NCBI GenBank assembly: GCA_963674555.1
Contig: OY771429.1
Coordinates: 1,612,001-1,676,000, forward strand
Direction of reading: 5' to 3'
DNA length: 64,000 bases
Source: JBGMEA01 sp963674555
GTDB taxonomy: Bacteria; Bacillota; Clostridia; Eubacteriales; Anaerofustaceae
Shown: one piece after another, positions 24,029 through 33,165 of the stretch
Layout: the number at the start of each line of letters is the position of its first letter
How positions within the stretch are numbered: the first letter of the stretch is position 1
The notes under the pieces: generated by a model
The model's database searches: none
Seen by the model: the letters and a program-made list of their open reading frames with translations, nothing else
What the model was told of the DNA's origin: nothing
Program-made: the position numbers and the translations under genes

Positions 24029-26473
24029 ATGCGTCAGACGGAAAAAGAGACATCGAAGGATCCAAAGAAAGTTAAGACATTCAAATCCAAGACTGAAGCT
24101 TTCAAAATTATTTTGGTCTATATCATCATCGGAGCTTTGTGGATCGCGTTATCGGATCGCGCATTGGCTATGCTTTTTCCCGACCCCGAAACCTATCAAT
24201 TATTACAGTCCTATAAAGGTTGGTTTTATGTCTTATTAACAGGCATAATTTTTTATGTCATTATTTACAGACGTATGCATATGTTTGAAAAGCTCAATTA
24301 TCGGATCGCGAAAGCATACAGACAACTCAAGGAATCAAATCAAAAGCTGGTCGAGACAGAAAACGCTCTAAGTGAAAAATGCAAAGAACTTGAAGCAAAT
24401 CAAGGGGATCTCGGTGTCAGTGAACAACGCTATAAATTAGCGGTACAAGGTTCAAATGACGGCATTTGGGACTGGAATATCGTCGATGACGATTTCTTTT
24501 GCTCCACGAAATTCAAATCCTCATTCACACATATCGGCAATGAAGACGGACCCAAAAAGCATTGGGATGAATATATACATCCGGATGATCTCCCGAGGGT
24601 CAACGCAGCATTGCAAGCCTACTTGGAAAAACGCGCCGATACGTATGAACCGGTCTACCGTGTGCTTTCAAAAAACAATACTTATCGTTGGATACACAGC
24701 AAAGGCAAAGCTTTGTGGGACGAAAACGGCAAACCGATCCGCATGGCAGGTTCGCATACGGACATTACGCCGTTTGTGAAGTTCCAGGATTCGATCAGAG
24801 ACGAAAAAGAATTATTGGAAAATATATTCAATAAAGCACCGATCTTTATTTTGTTGATAGACGGGAAAGGTACTATCATCAAAGCCAATCCTTTCAGTGC
24901 AAGGACATTGGGATATCAACAAAAAGAAATGATCGGTAAAGACGCATTGGAATTTTTGATCCCGACTGAAAATCACGATAAAGTACGATCGATCTTTGAG
25001 CATATCAAAGAATACGGAAAAATGGAAAACAGTGAAGTAGAGATACTGGGTAACAACGGTCAAAAATTCACGATCCTGTGGAACAACAACAGTTTATACG
25101 GGAATGATAAGAGCAAGGATCTGTTTTTGGCTATCGGCATCGATGTTACTGAATATAATCAAATGACCAATAAGTTACACCAGTTGGCGTATTACGATCC
25201 GCTTACAGGGCTTCCAAATCGCTTCATGATCGAACAGACGACCAACAACCTTATCGAAGAAGCTGCCAGGGAGCAGAATGTTTTTGCATTCATTTATCTG
25301 GATGTGGATAACTTCAAATATATCAATGACACGATGGGACACGAATACGGTGATAGGTTCTTAAAACGATTCGCGGATATCTTATCCCAACAAGTGTATT
25401 ACCCTCATGTTGTAGGACGCATGTCAGGCGATGAATTCTATATCCTCTTGGTCGGTGACGGACACATCGCTTCCATCATGGACAAGATCACCGAGATATA
25501 CGAACAATTGAAACGTTCGATCTTATTAAAGGATCAAGAGTACTACATATCCGCGAGCATGGGCGTTGCTTTTTATCCGGAACACGGGACGAATTTTACG
25601 GAACTTGCCCGAAATGCCGATACGGCAATGTTTTTCGCAAAAGAAAAAGGCAAAGGTCAGTATGTGGTCTATTCGTCTTTAATGGAAGAAAAGTTGCATA
25701 ACTTTATGAGGTTGAGCAACCAGATACGTTCGGCGATCGATAATAACGGATTCTTCCTGGTTTATCAACCGCAAATTGAATTGCAGACAGGTAAAATGAT
25801 CGGTATGGAAGCTTTGATACGGTTGAAGAACCTTGAAAGCGAGATCGTATCCCCGATCAACTTTATACCGTTTGCGGAAGAAAACGGCTTGATCGAAGAG
25901 ATCGACCAGTGGGTTTTCACAACAGCTTGTCTAAAACAAAGGAAATGGGCGGAAGAAGGTCATCCGACCGTCAAGATGTGCATCAATCTCTCGGCGAAGA
26001 CATTGATGAAAGAGAACGTAGCATCATGGATCGCCGAAACGATCGAAGGATGCGGTATTCAGAGTAAGAATATTGAGTTTGAAATAACGGAAACAGCGTT
26101 TATCAATGATTTTGACAGAGCGCTCAAAGCTATGAAAGAACTTAAAAATATGGGCTTTACGATCGCTCTGGACGATTTCGGAACGGGTTATTCGTCTCTT
26201 ACTTATCTGCAACAATTACCGATCGACATTTTAAAGATCGACCGCGGATTTATACAGCATGTCATGAGCGAATACGATGAAGTTTTCATTTTTGAATCGA
26301 TCGTCAATATGGCGCATCATTTGGGGCTTAGAGTTGTAGTCGAAGGTATCGAAACAGTAGAACAACGAAACTTTGTTGAAAAACACCATTGCGATATCGT
26401 ACAAGGCTATTATTACGCACATCCGATGCCCGAAGAGCAATTGGAGGAATTCGTGCGGAACAATCCTGTATAA
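24029..26473 (+). CDS. PAS-PAS-GGDEF-EAL c-di-GMP enzyme
   Basis: This 814-residue protein has two N-terminal membrane segments (about 28-48 and 66-83), a coiled linker, PAS 1 (VQGSNDGIWDWNIVDDD), PAS 2 (FNKAPIFILLIDGKGTIIKANPF), a GGDEF domain and an EAL domain. The cyclase motif is SGDEF at 466-470, a variant often still active, preceded by DVDNFKYINDTMGHEYGD. The EAL domain keeps E594-A-L, INLSAKTL, EITETAF, LDDFGTGYSSL, KIDR and VEGIE, so the phosphodiesterase set appears complete. It would sense a signal through PAS and set c-di-GMP level at the membrane. Ribosome site GGGGGAA. It is transcribed alone. Confidence 0.94.
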   Translation: MRQTEKETSKDPKKVKTFKSKTEAFKIILVYIIIGALWIALSDRALAMLFPDPETYQLLQSYKGWFYVLLTGIIFYVIIYRRMHMFEKLNYRIAKAYRQLKESNQKLVETENALSEKCKELEANQGDLGVSEQRYKLAVQGSNDGIWDWNIVDDDFFCSTKFKSSFTHIGNEDGPKKHWDEYIHPDDLPRVNAALQAYLEKRADTYEPVYRVLSKNNTYRWIHSKGKALWDENGKPIRMAGSHTDITPFVKFQDSIRDEKELLENIFNKAPIFILLIDGKGTIIKANPFSARTLGYQQKEMIGKDALEFLIPTENHDKVRSIFEHIKEYGKMENSEVEILGNNGQKFTILWNNNSLYGNDKSKDLFLAIGIDVTEYNQMTNKLHQLAYYDPLTGLPNRFMIEQTTNNLIEEAAREQNVFAFIYLDVDNFKYINDTMGHEYGDRFLKRFADILSQQVYYPHVVGRMSGDEFYILLVGDGHIASIMDKITEIYEQLKRSILLKDQEYYISASMGVAFYPEHGTNFTELARNADTAMFFAKEKGKGQYVVYSSLMEEKLHNFMRLSNQIRSAIDNNGFFLVYQPQIELQTGKMIGMEALIRLKNLESEIVSPINFIPFAEENGLIEEIDQWVFTTACLKQRKWAEEGHPTVKMCINLSAKTLMKENVASWIAETIEGCGIQSKNIEFEITETAFINDFDRALKAMKELKNMGFTIALDDFGTGYSSLTYLQQLPIDILKIDRGFIQHVMSEYDEVFIFESIVNMAHHLGLRVVVEGIETVEQRNFVEKHHCDIVQGYYYAHPMPEEQLEEFVRNNPV

Positions 26474-26489
26474 ATTTGAAATGACTTTC

Positions 26490-26522
26490 GATCTCTTCCG
26501 AAAAACAGGAAGAGATCTTTTA
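26490..26522 (+). terminator. Terminator after GGDEF-EAL gene
   Basis: GATCTCTTCC-GAAAAACA-GGAAGAGATC followed by TTTT. Confidence 0.85.
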
Positions 26523-26632
26523 TAAGCTAAATATTGAAAACTATTTATAAATTACAATAATTAAAATATGATCCAAACATATTGAATGTGCTATAATAAC
26601 AGTAGTAATAATCACGTGCGTACGAGGTTGTA

Positions 26633-27106
26633 ATGAAATATGAAGCGGACACGCCGAAAGGCTATATCGATCAATTGCCCGAAGAACGTAAGTCGGTCAT
26701 AAGAAAGATGAGAAAAACCGTTAAGGAGCATTTGCCCAAAGGCTTTAAAGAGACGATGCAATATTCCATGATCTCTTATGTCGTGCCGCACAGCATCTAT
26801 CCGCAGGGATATCATGTAGACGCGTCCGAACCGCTTCCTTTTATCAGTATAGCTTCTCAAAAAAGACATGTTGCGTTGTACCATATGGCGCTTGACATGT
26901 TTCCCGATGTGCTTGCGTGGTTTAAAAAAGAATATCCGAAACACGTTAAAACAAAACTGAATATGGGCAAAGGTTGCATTCGTTTTACAAATATGCAAAC
27001 TGTGCCTTATGCGTTGATCGGAGAACTTTGCGAAAAGATCAGCGCGGAAGAATATATAACCGAATACGAAAAGATCATACAAAAACAGCACAAACGAAAA
27101 AAATAA
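26633..27106 (+). CDS. DUF1801 (YdhG-like) protein
   Basis: This 157-residue protein has YIDQLPEERKSVIRKMRKTVKEHLPKGFKETMQYSMISYVVP near the start and ISIASQKRHVALYHM in the middle, then KGCIRFTNMQTVPYALIGEL. This is the DUF1801 fold (frataxin-like, sometimes called an iron-chaperone-like family), of poorly known function. The C-terminus is a basic KKQHKRKK-like tail. A TATAAT box lies upstream at about 26592. Confidence 0.88.
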   Translation: MKYEADTPKGYIDQLPEERKSVIRKMRKTVKEHLPKGFKETMQYSMISYVVPHSIYPQGYHVDASEPLPFISIASQKRHVALYHMALDMFPDVLAWFKKEYPKHVKTKLNMGKGCIRFTNMQTVPYALIGELCEKISAEEYITEYEKIIQKQHKRKK

Positions 27107-27166
27107 TACGCGGAACTTATAATATTTATTATTTTTATATCCGATTTTTTTCAGGAGGGACAGAAT

Positions 27167-27916
27167 TTGAAACATTTGTATGACGCTATTTTCATGCGTA
27201 AATCGGTACGCAAGTATGATCCTAACCCGTTACCGTCCATGATATTGGATAGGATCAAAGAGCACATTGAACAGGTGGAACCTTTGGACGAGAACATCCG
27301 CTACAAGATCGTTATCAAAAATGCGGATGAGATCAAAACATCTTTAAAGGCTGCGCATTATTTGTGTTTTTACTCCGAAGAGACAGATCGTTGTTTGATG
27401 AACGCGGGTTATATCATGCAGCAGATCGACTTACATTTATCCTTGATGGGTATCGGCGCTTGTTGGCTGGGTATGGCAAAACCCAAAATCAATGAATCTG
27501 TAGACGGGTTGCCTTTCGTGATTTTAATCGCATTCGGAAGCGCTGACGAGACCGTGCACCGCAGATCCGTCGAAGAGTTCAAGCGCAAAAGCATTGCCGA
27601 GTTCTCTACGATACCGGATCACGCCGAATTATTAGGGCCAGTTCGTTTGGCGCCTTCGGCAGTAAACAGTCAATCGTGGGTCTTTTCGTGTCACGATGAT
27701 AAATTTGTTATCGCGCGAAAGAAACCTTCTTTGATATCATCTCTATTTATGCACAGGTTCAATCAGATCGATATCGGTATCGCGATGTGCTATTTTCAGA
27801 TATCGGCTCTTCAGCAGGGAAAAAGAGCTATATTTGAATATGAAGCATGCCCGGTGGACAAGGGCACGATCTTTATGGCGAGCGCCAATTTGGAAGAGGT
27901 CGCTTTATATGGGTGA
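27167..27916 (+). CDS. Nitroreductase-family protein
   Basis: This 249-residue protein starts with TTG 27167 after AGGAGGG. MKHLYDAIFMRKSVRKYDPNPL is the FMN-binding nitroreductase N-terminus (R-x-S-x-R). YIMQQIDLHLSLMGIGACWLGMAKP and LVPSAVNSQSWVF-type sequences (here LAPSAVNSQSWVF) are the second and third signatures. The two-half layout matches the putative NAD(P)H nitroreductase group with duplicated halves. The substrate is unknown. It overlaps the TfoX_C gene by 8 bp, so the two are translationally coupled. Confidence 0.9.
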   Translation: MKHLYDAIFMRKSVRKYDPNPLPSMILDRIKEHIEQVEPLDENIRYKIVIKNADEIKTSLKAAHYLCFYSEETDRCLMNAGYIMQQIDLHLSLMGIGACWLGMAKPKINESVDGLPFVILIAFGSADETVHRRSVEEFKRKSIAEFSTIPDHAELLGPVRLAPSAVNSQSWVFSCHDDKFVIARKKPSLISSLFMHRFNQIDIGIAMCYFQISALQQGKRAIFEYEACPVDKGTIFMASANLEEVALYG

Positions 27917-28181
27917 ACTGTCAAACTTAAAAAACATCAGCAAAGTTTCGGAAAAACATTTACTCCAAGCCGGTATAGAAACGATCGAAGACTTTCGAGC
28001 ACTCGGCAGCCGAGAAGCGTTTATACGCATCCGTCAAAATGATGATACGGTATGCCTAAGTATGCTGTACGGACTTGAAGGCGCGCTTTCGGATACGCGG
28101 TGGTGCGATCTTGACGAAGCAACAAAAAAAGACCTAAAGGCCTTTTATATTGCGTTAAGAGATGCGGATCCGATTATTTAA
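27909..28181 (+). CDS. TfoX C-terminal domain protein
   Basis: This 90-residue protein starts at ATG 27909 inside the previous gene's end. LKNISKVSEKHLLQAGIETIEDFRALGSREAFIRIRQ and LSMLYGLEGALSDTRWCDLDEATKKDLKAFY form the TfoX C-terminal (helix-hairpin-helix) domain, without the N-terminal part. Such stand-alone proteins are common in Bacillota; the role is unknown. It converges with and overlaps the GNAT gene by 8 bp. Confidence 0.88.
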   Translation: MGELSNLKNISKVSEKHLLQAGIETIEDFRALGSREAFIRIRQNDDTVCLSMLYGLEGALSDTRWCDLDEATKKDLKAFYIALRDADPII

Positions 28182-28620
28182 GCCATTGCACGAAAGCCGT
28201 TTTGTCTTTCATATTATATCCGGCTTTTTTGTAGAAATTCAATGTACTTTCGTCTTTTGACGAAGTCATCAGCATTATCTTATAGCAGCCAGCTTTTTTG
28301 GCTGCTTTTTTCGCGAAGTCCAATGTCGCTCTGCCAAAGCCTCGTTTGCGGTAAACTTCATCCGTGATAACATTTTCTATCAACGCGTAAGGTCGAAGGT
28401 CATGTGTTAGATTGTCCACGACGATCAAATGACAAGATGTGACCAATTTCGATCCGTAATATCCAACGAACAATGTATTGTTCGGGTGTGATAATATTTT
28501 TTGCCAGATCGCTTCCGCTTTCGGTGTTTGAACGTGTTTCTCACCGAAATGTAATTGGTCATATAATTCCAAAAGCGCGCTAAGGTCGCTTTCTTTTGCT
28601 TCTCTTAGTATAAGTTTCAT
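28174..28620 (-). CDS. GNAT-family N-acetyltransferase
   Basis: This 148-residue protein has LILREAKESDLSALLELY at the start, and the acetyl-CoA loop VITDEVYRKRGFGRATLDFAKKAAKKAGC (Q/R-x-x-G-x-G/A type) followed by ESTLNFYKKAGYN, the family's C-terminal strand and helix. It transfers acetyl from acetyl-CoA to an unknown amine in the cytoplasm. Confidence 0.9.
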   Translation of the reverse strand: MKLILREAKESDLSALLELYDQLHFGEKHVQTPKAEAIWQKILSHPNNTLFVGYYGSKLVTSCHLIVVDNLTHDLRPYALIENVITDEVYRKRGFGRATLDFAKKAAKKAGCYKIMLMTSSKDESTLNFYKKAGYNMKDKTAFVQWLK

Positions 28621-28835
28621 TTAAATATCCTTACCGAGTTTTCTTTCTTTCGATCATTAAAGTTCTTGACCGATCATATATTATTTTACTGTTTGTTAAA
28701 CGCATAGTCAATATGCAGGTCAAGATCGAACCCAGTAACTTTATTAGAGTTACTCCGAAAGTCTGGACATTTTCACTCTTTTTCGTTATGATGGATTTAT
28801 TAATTGATGTACGGTTACATAAGGAGTGATGTATT

Positions 28836-29024
28836 ATGACTTATATCGTTGTTGGAGCTTTGATCGGCGTTGTCGTATTTTTTTTATTGAGAAGTTATCA
28901 AGGCGTGGACAATTACCGACAAAACGGTAAGACCGCACGAGAAATATTAGACGAACGCTATGCGCGCGGAGAGATCAACGAAGAAGAATACGAGAGAATG
29001 AAGAACAATTTGTATAAAGTATAA
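28836..29024 (+). CDS. SHOCT-domain mini membrane protein 1
   Basis: This 62-residue protein has an N-terminal membrane segment (TYIVVGALIGVVVFFLL) and a short C-terminal SHOCT domain (AREILDERYARGEINEEEYERMK), the conserved L-x-R-Y/L-x-x-GEI-x-x-E-EY pattern. SHOCT modules mediate oligomer formation or bind partner proteins. Ribosome site AAGGAGTG. It stands just upstream of the structured RNA region; two further SHOCT genes follow beyond it. Confidence 0.88.
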   Translation: MTYIVVGALIGVVVFFLLRSYQGVDNYRQNGKTAREILDERYARGEINEEEYERMKNNLYKV

Positions 29025-29053
29025 AGACTGTCCGAAAGGACGGTCTTTTTTTT
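29023..29053 (+). terminator. Terminator after SHOCT gene 1
   Basis: AAAGACTGTCC-GAAA-GGACGGTCTTTTTTTT. Confidence 0.88.
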
Positions 29054-29112
29054 GTTGGTTATCAGTTTGCGCAGTCGCACTTGCTCTAGTTCACTTTTCG
29101 ATTTTAGTAATC

Positions 29113-29783
29113 GCCCCCGCAGTCGGCGGGGACCGACCTTCTTTTTTAGAAAAAGAAGGCAAAAACCCACGCTGTATAAACCTCACTGCATGTTAGCTGA
29201 AAAGTTCTGACAAATCGGCTCGGGCATATCAATCGTTTGGCTACGCGAAACAGATATTGCCGAGCACGATTTATACCACAACCTTTTCAGAACACGCAAC
29301 GTTCGGCTTATAATGCGTGTTGCTCCGCTACCTTGCCTAACCCACTCATTGACCCAAGACGATATCATTCATGGGTGGGGTGGCTCTAAGCGTGATAAGT
29401 ACCTCATTTAGAATGTTCCGAATGGTTTTGGTATAAATACAACCGAGCATATTAGGCACGAGATGAATGATACGGAATGCAACCCATTATATGTTGAGGT
29501 TGTATTTGTCAAAATGATGAGGGTAACATTCTATGAGGGATTATCTGCGTAAACCTTTTGCTCCGCTTTTCGAGAAAAGCGGATTGCTGCCGCCAACGCG
29601 GCACGATATTAATCCTTAAAAAAGATAACTCACATTATTACGACTGTGCTAAAGTTGTTGCCGTCAACGCGGCTAGACTGTATCATCTAAATAATGATAT
29701 AGATTTAATGCGCCTGCGCAGCATCTCCGCGAAGTAATCTATCTGAATGCATTAATGTTTCAGCGGGAATGCTGGACTTTTTC
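29113..29783 (+). ncRNA. Candidate large structured noncoding RNA (unassigned family)
   Basis: This gene-free stretch can form many strong, mutually compatible helices. AAATCG/GCTCGG (29212-29223) pairs with CCGAGC/CGATTT (29260-29272), enclosed by CTGAAAAG (29197-29204) with CTTTTCAG (29283-29290). AACACGCA pairs with TGCGTGTT (29291-29321), CCCACTCAT with ATGGGTGGG (29341-29379). CCTCAT..AGAATGTT (29402-29417) pairs with AACATTCT/ATGAGG (29525-29538) and encloses AAATACAACC (29435-29444) with GGTTGTATTT (29498-29507). TCCGCTTTT-CGAG-AAAAGCGGA lies at 29562-29583. Two near-identical hairpins with NCAACG loops lie at 29588 and 29660. A 7-bp helix closes 29699-29742. A TTCAGC/GCTGGA hairpin plus CTTTTT ends the unit. 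Size and density recall OLE, ROOL or GOLLD RNAs, but I cannot assign it. Confidence 0.65.
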
Positions 29784-29897
29784 GGCGCCTTATTATAAGA
29801 TGAAAGTACCTATTCATCGGTATTTGCGCATTGTCATATTTATGCCACAATCACCTTCTATACTATGAAGTAATTCAAACAATAGGAGGAATATCAA

Positions 29898-30095
29898 ATG
29901 TTATTGATTTGGATCCCGATAGGCATCGCGTTATATTACCTACTTACAAACAACACAAGAACAACGCAAACACCTTCTTCACCTGCCGCACGACCGCCCG
30001 TCAAAACAGCTATGGACGTTTTGAACGAACGGTACGTAAACGGAGAGATCGACGAAGAAGAATATAAAAAGATCAAAAAGAATATCAGTGAATAG
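29898..30095 (+). CDS. SHOCT-domain mini membrane protein 2
   Basis: This 65-residue protein has a short N-terminal membrane segment (LLIWIPIGIALYYLLT), a Thr/Pro/Ala linker and a C-terminal SHOCT domain (AMDVLNERYVNGEIDEEEYKKIKKNI). Ribosome site AGGAGG. It is followed 11 bp later by another SHOCT gene, then the two-component system, and all four probably form one operon. Confidence 0.88.
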   Translation: MLLIWIPIGIALYYLLTNNTRTTQTPSSPAARPPVKTAMDVLNERYVNGEIDEEEYKKIKKNISE

Positions 30096-30106
30096 GAGAT
30101 TAGAAA

Positions 30107-30379
30107 ATGACTATGTTAAGAAGAATACCGTATTATAATATGTATCCGAGCAGACATCTATTTTACAGCCCATGGACTTGGGTGATTATGGGACTGGTCG
30201 CGCTGGCTGTCGTATTGTTGGTCGTATTGTTGGTGCGTAATCGCAAAAGAGCGAATATCGCGCAAGCAGCCCCGACTGTAAACATTCAAGCACTGGATGC
30301 ATTGAAAATGAAATACGCGCAAGGAGATATGACGGAAGAAGAATATCTCAGACGCAAAGAAGTATTAAGCGAAGGCTAA
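30107..30379 (+). CDS. SHOCT-domain mini membrane protein 3
   Basis: This 90-residue protein has a Tyr/Arg-rich head, a membrane segment (WVIMGLVALAVVLLVVLLV) and a C-terminal SHOCT domain (ALDALKMKYAQGDMTEEEYLRRKEVL). Ribosome site AGGAGAT. It lies 34 bp ahead of the response regulator gene. SHOCT proteins next to sensor systems suggest an accessory or stress-responsive membrane role, which is inference. Confidence 0.88.
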   Translation: MTMLRRIPYYNMYPSRHLFYSPWTWVIMGLVALAVVLLVVLLVRNRKRANIAQAAPTVNIQALDALKMKYAQGDMTEEEYLRRKEVLSEG

Positions 30380-30413
30380 AGAAGGATTTCTTTAAAGAGG
30401 ACGAGGAGGATCG

Positions 30414-31100
30414 ATGAAATACAAAATATTGGTTGCCGAAGATCAACGCGATATCAGTGATGTCGTTTCGAAGTATCTTTTGAATGAAGGATATGACGTA
30501 ACAGTCGCGCATGATGGATTTGAAGCGCTCGATCATTTCGGTAAAGATCGATTCCACCTCGTCCTTTTGGACATTATGATGCCGGGTATCAGCGGATTCG
30601 ACGTGCTTAAAGAGATCAGAGAAGTTTCCGATGTGCCTGTGATAATGCTGACCGCAAGAGAAGAAGAAGTTGATCGCCTGCGTGGTTTTGATTTCGGAGC
30701 GGACGACTATGTCGTCAAACCGTTCAGTCCGAGAGAACTTATGAAACGCATACAGGTCTTTATGAAAAGGATCTATAACGGAACGGACGAGATCGTTTAT
30801 CGGTACGAAGATCTGGAACTGCACACAAAAAGCATGCAATTATTTAAAAACGAGACGGAGATCTCCATCACATCGGCGGAGTACCGTCTGTTATATGTTT
30901 TATTTAAAAATCAAGGTCAAATATTAAGCAGAGAACAGATCATCGAATTGGCTTTCGGTAACGAATACGAAGGCTATGACAGAAGTATCGACACCTATAT
31001 CAAACGCATACGCAAAAAGATCGAAGACGATCCGAAGCATCCGAAGATATTGGTGACAAAATACGGCGCCGGATATAAGTTCGGAGGTGACGAGCAATGA
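30414..31100 (+). CDS. OmpR/PhoB-family response regulator
   Basis: This 228-residue protein has a receiver domain with the acidic pocket E9/D10, phosphoacceptor D53 (VLLDIMMPG), Thr (MLTAREE) and Lys (VVKPFSPRE). The C-terminal winged helix covers about residues 125-225 (SAEYRLLYVLFKNQGQILSREQIIELAFG, then SIDTYIKRIRKKIEDDP and TKYGAGYKF). It acts as a DNA-binding output of the kinase encoded next, with a 4-bp stop/start overlap. Likely targets include its own operon. Confidence 0.95.
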   Translation: MKYKILVAEDQRDISDVVSKYLLNEGYDVTVAHDGFEALDHFGKDRFHLVLLDIMMPGISGFDVLKEIREVSDVPVIMLTAREEEVDRLRGFDFGADDYVVKPFSPRELMKRIQVFMKRIYNGTDEIVYRYEDLELHTKSMQLFKNETEISITSAEYRLLYVLFKNQGQILSREQIIELAFGNEYEGYDRSIDTYIKRIRKKIEDDPKHPKILVTKYGAGYKFGGDEQ

Positions 31101-32449
31101 GTGTAAGAAAACGCTGGTTGATTTTATTGGTGCTTATCGCCGTGCTTGCGGTAGGGGTCAATGCTTTTTTGCTCAGCGCTATGACGAATCGTTACTTTGA
31201 TTCCTACGTAAGTGAGAACTATGAACGCCATGTCGATCAGATCGAAACGTATGTCGCAAGCGCTTTGGTCTCCGATTCGCTTTCAGTCGATCAAATGATC
31301 GTAGAGCTAAGTTCGCACCTGATCGAGCCGATCGTAAGGATACAGGTATATGACGAAGCGGGGCGATTGATCGCTGATGTGATAAGCGCGCAGGAATATC
31401 ATAACGATATGATGCGCAACGGACTAATGAAGCGTATCGCCGATAATCGCGCTATTGAGACGGATCAAGTGGATGTGGTTTATGACGGAACTGTTATTGG
31501 CACCTTGACGATCACACGCTTGGGTACGGCTGAAAACGCCGCCGCCGCATGGGTATTTAAAATAGCTTTGATACGAAACACTTTGCTTTCGATCGGTATA
31601 GTAGCGATCTTAGCCGCTGTTATAGGGGCTTTGGTCAGCAAAAGGATGAGCAAAGATCTGATCCATACGGCGAATGCTGCGCAGAGTATCGATATCGGGG
31701 ACGATATACCGATCGTTTCTTCCAATATCAAAGAAGTACGCGTGATACAACAAAGTTTGGAATCTTTGCGCTATCGATTGAAACTTAAACAGAAAAGCCG
31801 AAAGGCTCTTGTTGATGAGCTTGTGCACCAAACGCGAACACCGCTTACGATATTAAAAATGCATTTGGAAGCGATGGAAGACGGCATTGTGGAAATGACG
31901 CCTGAAGAGATCAAAATATGCGAAGAACAAGTGGAGAATGCCTCCGCGATCATAGCCAACTTAAGCAGGATGATCGACGCGGATACCGCGGACGAAGCAA
32001 ACCGCCCGGAAGATTTTGAGTTCTCGAAATTGATCAAGCAAGTCGCAAGCGGACTGCGCATGCAGTTTGATAAGAAGCAAATAGCCTTAAAGGTCGAATC
32101 GGATTTAAAAGTTGAAATGCATTCCGACAAATATAAGATCAGTCAAGCGATCTATAATATCCTTACCAATGCCTATAAATTTACGGACAAAAACGGAACG
32201 GTTTCCGTAAACTATAAAGCTGATGATGCGATGCTTACCGTTGAGATAAGCGATACGGGTGTCGGGATCGCGCAAGAAGCGCAGGATAAGATCTTTGACG
32301 CATACTACAAAGCAAGTGTGTCGGAAAGCGAAGGCATCGGACTGTACGTCGCGAAAGAAAACCTCTATCAGATCGGCGGACAGATCGAAGTATCGTCAAA
32401 ACTCGGAGAGGGCAGTACATTTATATTGCGTATCCCAAAATCGATATAG
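31097..32449 (+). CDS. Sensor histidine kinase
   Basis: This 450-residue protein has membrane segment 1 (about 7-28), an extracellular sensor region of about 120 residues, membrane segment 2 (about 155-178), a HAMP-like linker, a HisKA helix with phosphoacceptor H244 (LVHQTRTPLTILK) and a HATPase domain with N box AIYNILTNAYKFT, G1 DTGVGIA and G2 EGIGLYVAKEN. It signals to the response regulator encoded upstream. It starts with ATG overlapping the regulator's TGA. Confidence 0.95.
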   Translation: MSVRKRWLILLVLIAVLAVGVNAFLLSAMTNRYFDSYVSENYERHVDQIETYVASALVSDSLSVDQMIVELSSHLIEPIVRIQVYDEAGRLIADVISAQEYHNDMMRNGLMKRIADNRAIETDQVDVVYDGTVIGTLTITRLGTAENAAAAWVFKIALIRNTLLSIGIVAILAAVIGALVSKRMSKDLIHTANAAQSIDIGDDIPIVSSNIKEVRVIQQSLESLRYRLKLKQKSRKALVDELVHQTRTPLTILKMHLEAMEDGIVEMTPEEIKICEEQVENASAIIANLSRMIDADTADEANRPEDFEFSKLIKQVASGLRMQFDKKQIALKVESDLKVEMHSDKYKISQAIYNILTNAYKFTDKNGTVSVNYKADDAMLTVEISDTGVGIAQEAQDKIFDAYYKASVSESEGIGLYVAKENLYQIGGQIEVSSKLGEGSTFILRIPKSI

Positions 32450-32462
32450 TTCTATAAATAAA

Positions 32463-32490
32463 AGAAAGACCGACCGGTCTTTCTTTTTTG
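32463..32490. terminator. Bidirectional terminator after kinase gene
   Basis: AAAGAAAGACCG-ACCGGTCTTTCTTTTTT: A-rich left, T-rich right, between convergent genes. Confidence 0.85.
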
Positions 32491-32496
32491 TTTTTA

Positions 32497-32991
32497 TTAT
32501 TTGCTGAATACGACTTCTACTTTGTCGTCGGATGATATATCGTCTTTTGAAACTTCAAACAAATATTGCGTAAGCGCCATTTCCTGAGTTCCCATTTCAG
32601 GTACGTTTCGCGTAATATCGATCGTCACGGTCGAACCCTCTTTTGTAATACTGTTGATCGTAAAACTGATCGATCCGCTGTTTCGTTCCAACAGCACTGA
32701 GATCAATGCGTGTTCTTCAAAATAGATTTCATCATAATTTTCAGCGGCAGTACGTAAGGCTTCAAAACCGATCGTATCATCGGGATAGATATAATCGTAG
32801 GCTTCCAAATAAACATTCAATCCTTCTTTACTGTTTATGATCGATACGACGGGATACTCTGTCGCATCCGAATAGCCGTATCCTTCTGTTTTGACCGGAA
32901 CATAGGCGATCTCTTTTGCGCGTAATTTGCATCCGAAACCGAACAAAAGCATAATTGCTGCCATAATCAGGACGACCGTTTTTTTGTTCAT
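32497..32991 (-). CDS. Putative lipoprotein with PrcB_C-like domain
   Basis: This 164-residue protein starts MNKKTVVLIMAAIMLLFGFGC; the signal ends at Cys21 in a lipobox-like context, though the -3 position is not ideal. The domain reads YFEEHALISVLLERNSGSISFTINSI, TVTIDITRNVPEMGTQEM and YLFEVSKDDI, which follows the PrcB C-terminal domain pattern (a beta-rich protease-complex accessory module). Probably an exported, membrane-anchored protein. Ribosome site GGGGAAAA. Confidence 0.82.
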   Translation of the reverse strand: MNKKTVVLIMAAIMLLFGFGCKLRAKEIAYVPVKTEGYGYSDATEYPVVSIINSKEGLNVYLEAYDYIYPDDTIGFEALRTAAENYDEIYFEEHALISVLLERNSGSISFTINSITKEGSTVTIDITRNVPEMGTQEMALTQYLFEVSKDDISSDDKVEVVFSK

Positions 32992-33165
32992 TTATTTTCC
33001 CCGTTTTCAAGTATATTATTCGGCTATTATAGCATGCAAGGGTCTGGATATGAGTATATTTTACATAAATATCACAAGAAATACTGTATTCCTTCGTTGA
33101 AATTCAAAAAAAACAATACTATACTTAAATGAAAGTTGAGACAAAACAGATAAGGAGTATCGTTT

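Noticed and set aside
29183..29368. Minus-strand frame within the structured RNA region
   Set aside because: Weak composition, no ribosome site, and it conflicts with the base-paired structure.
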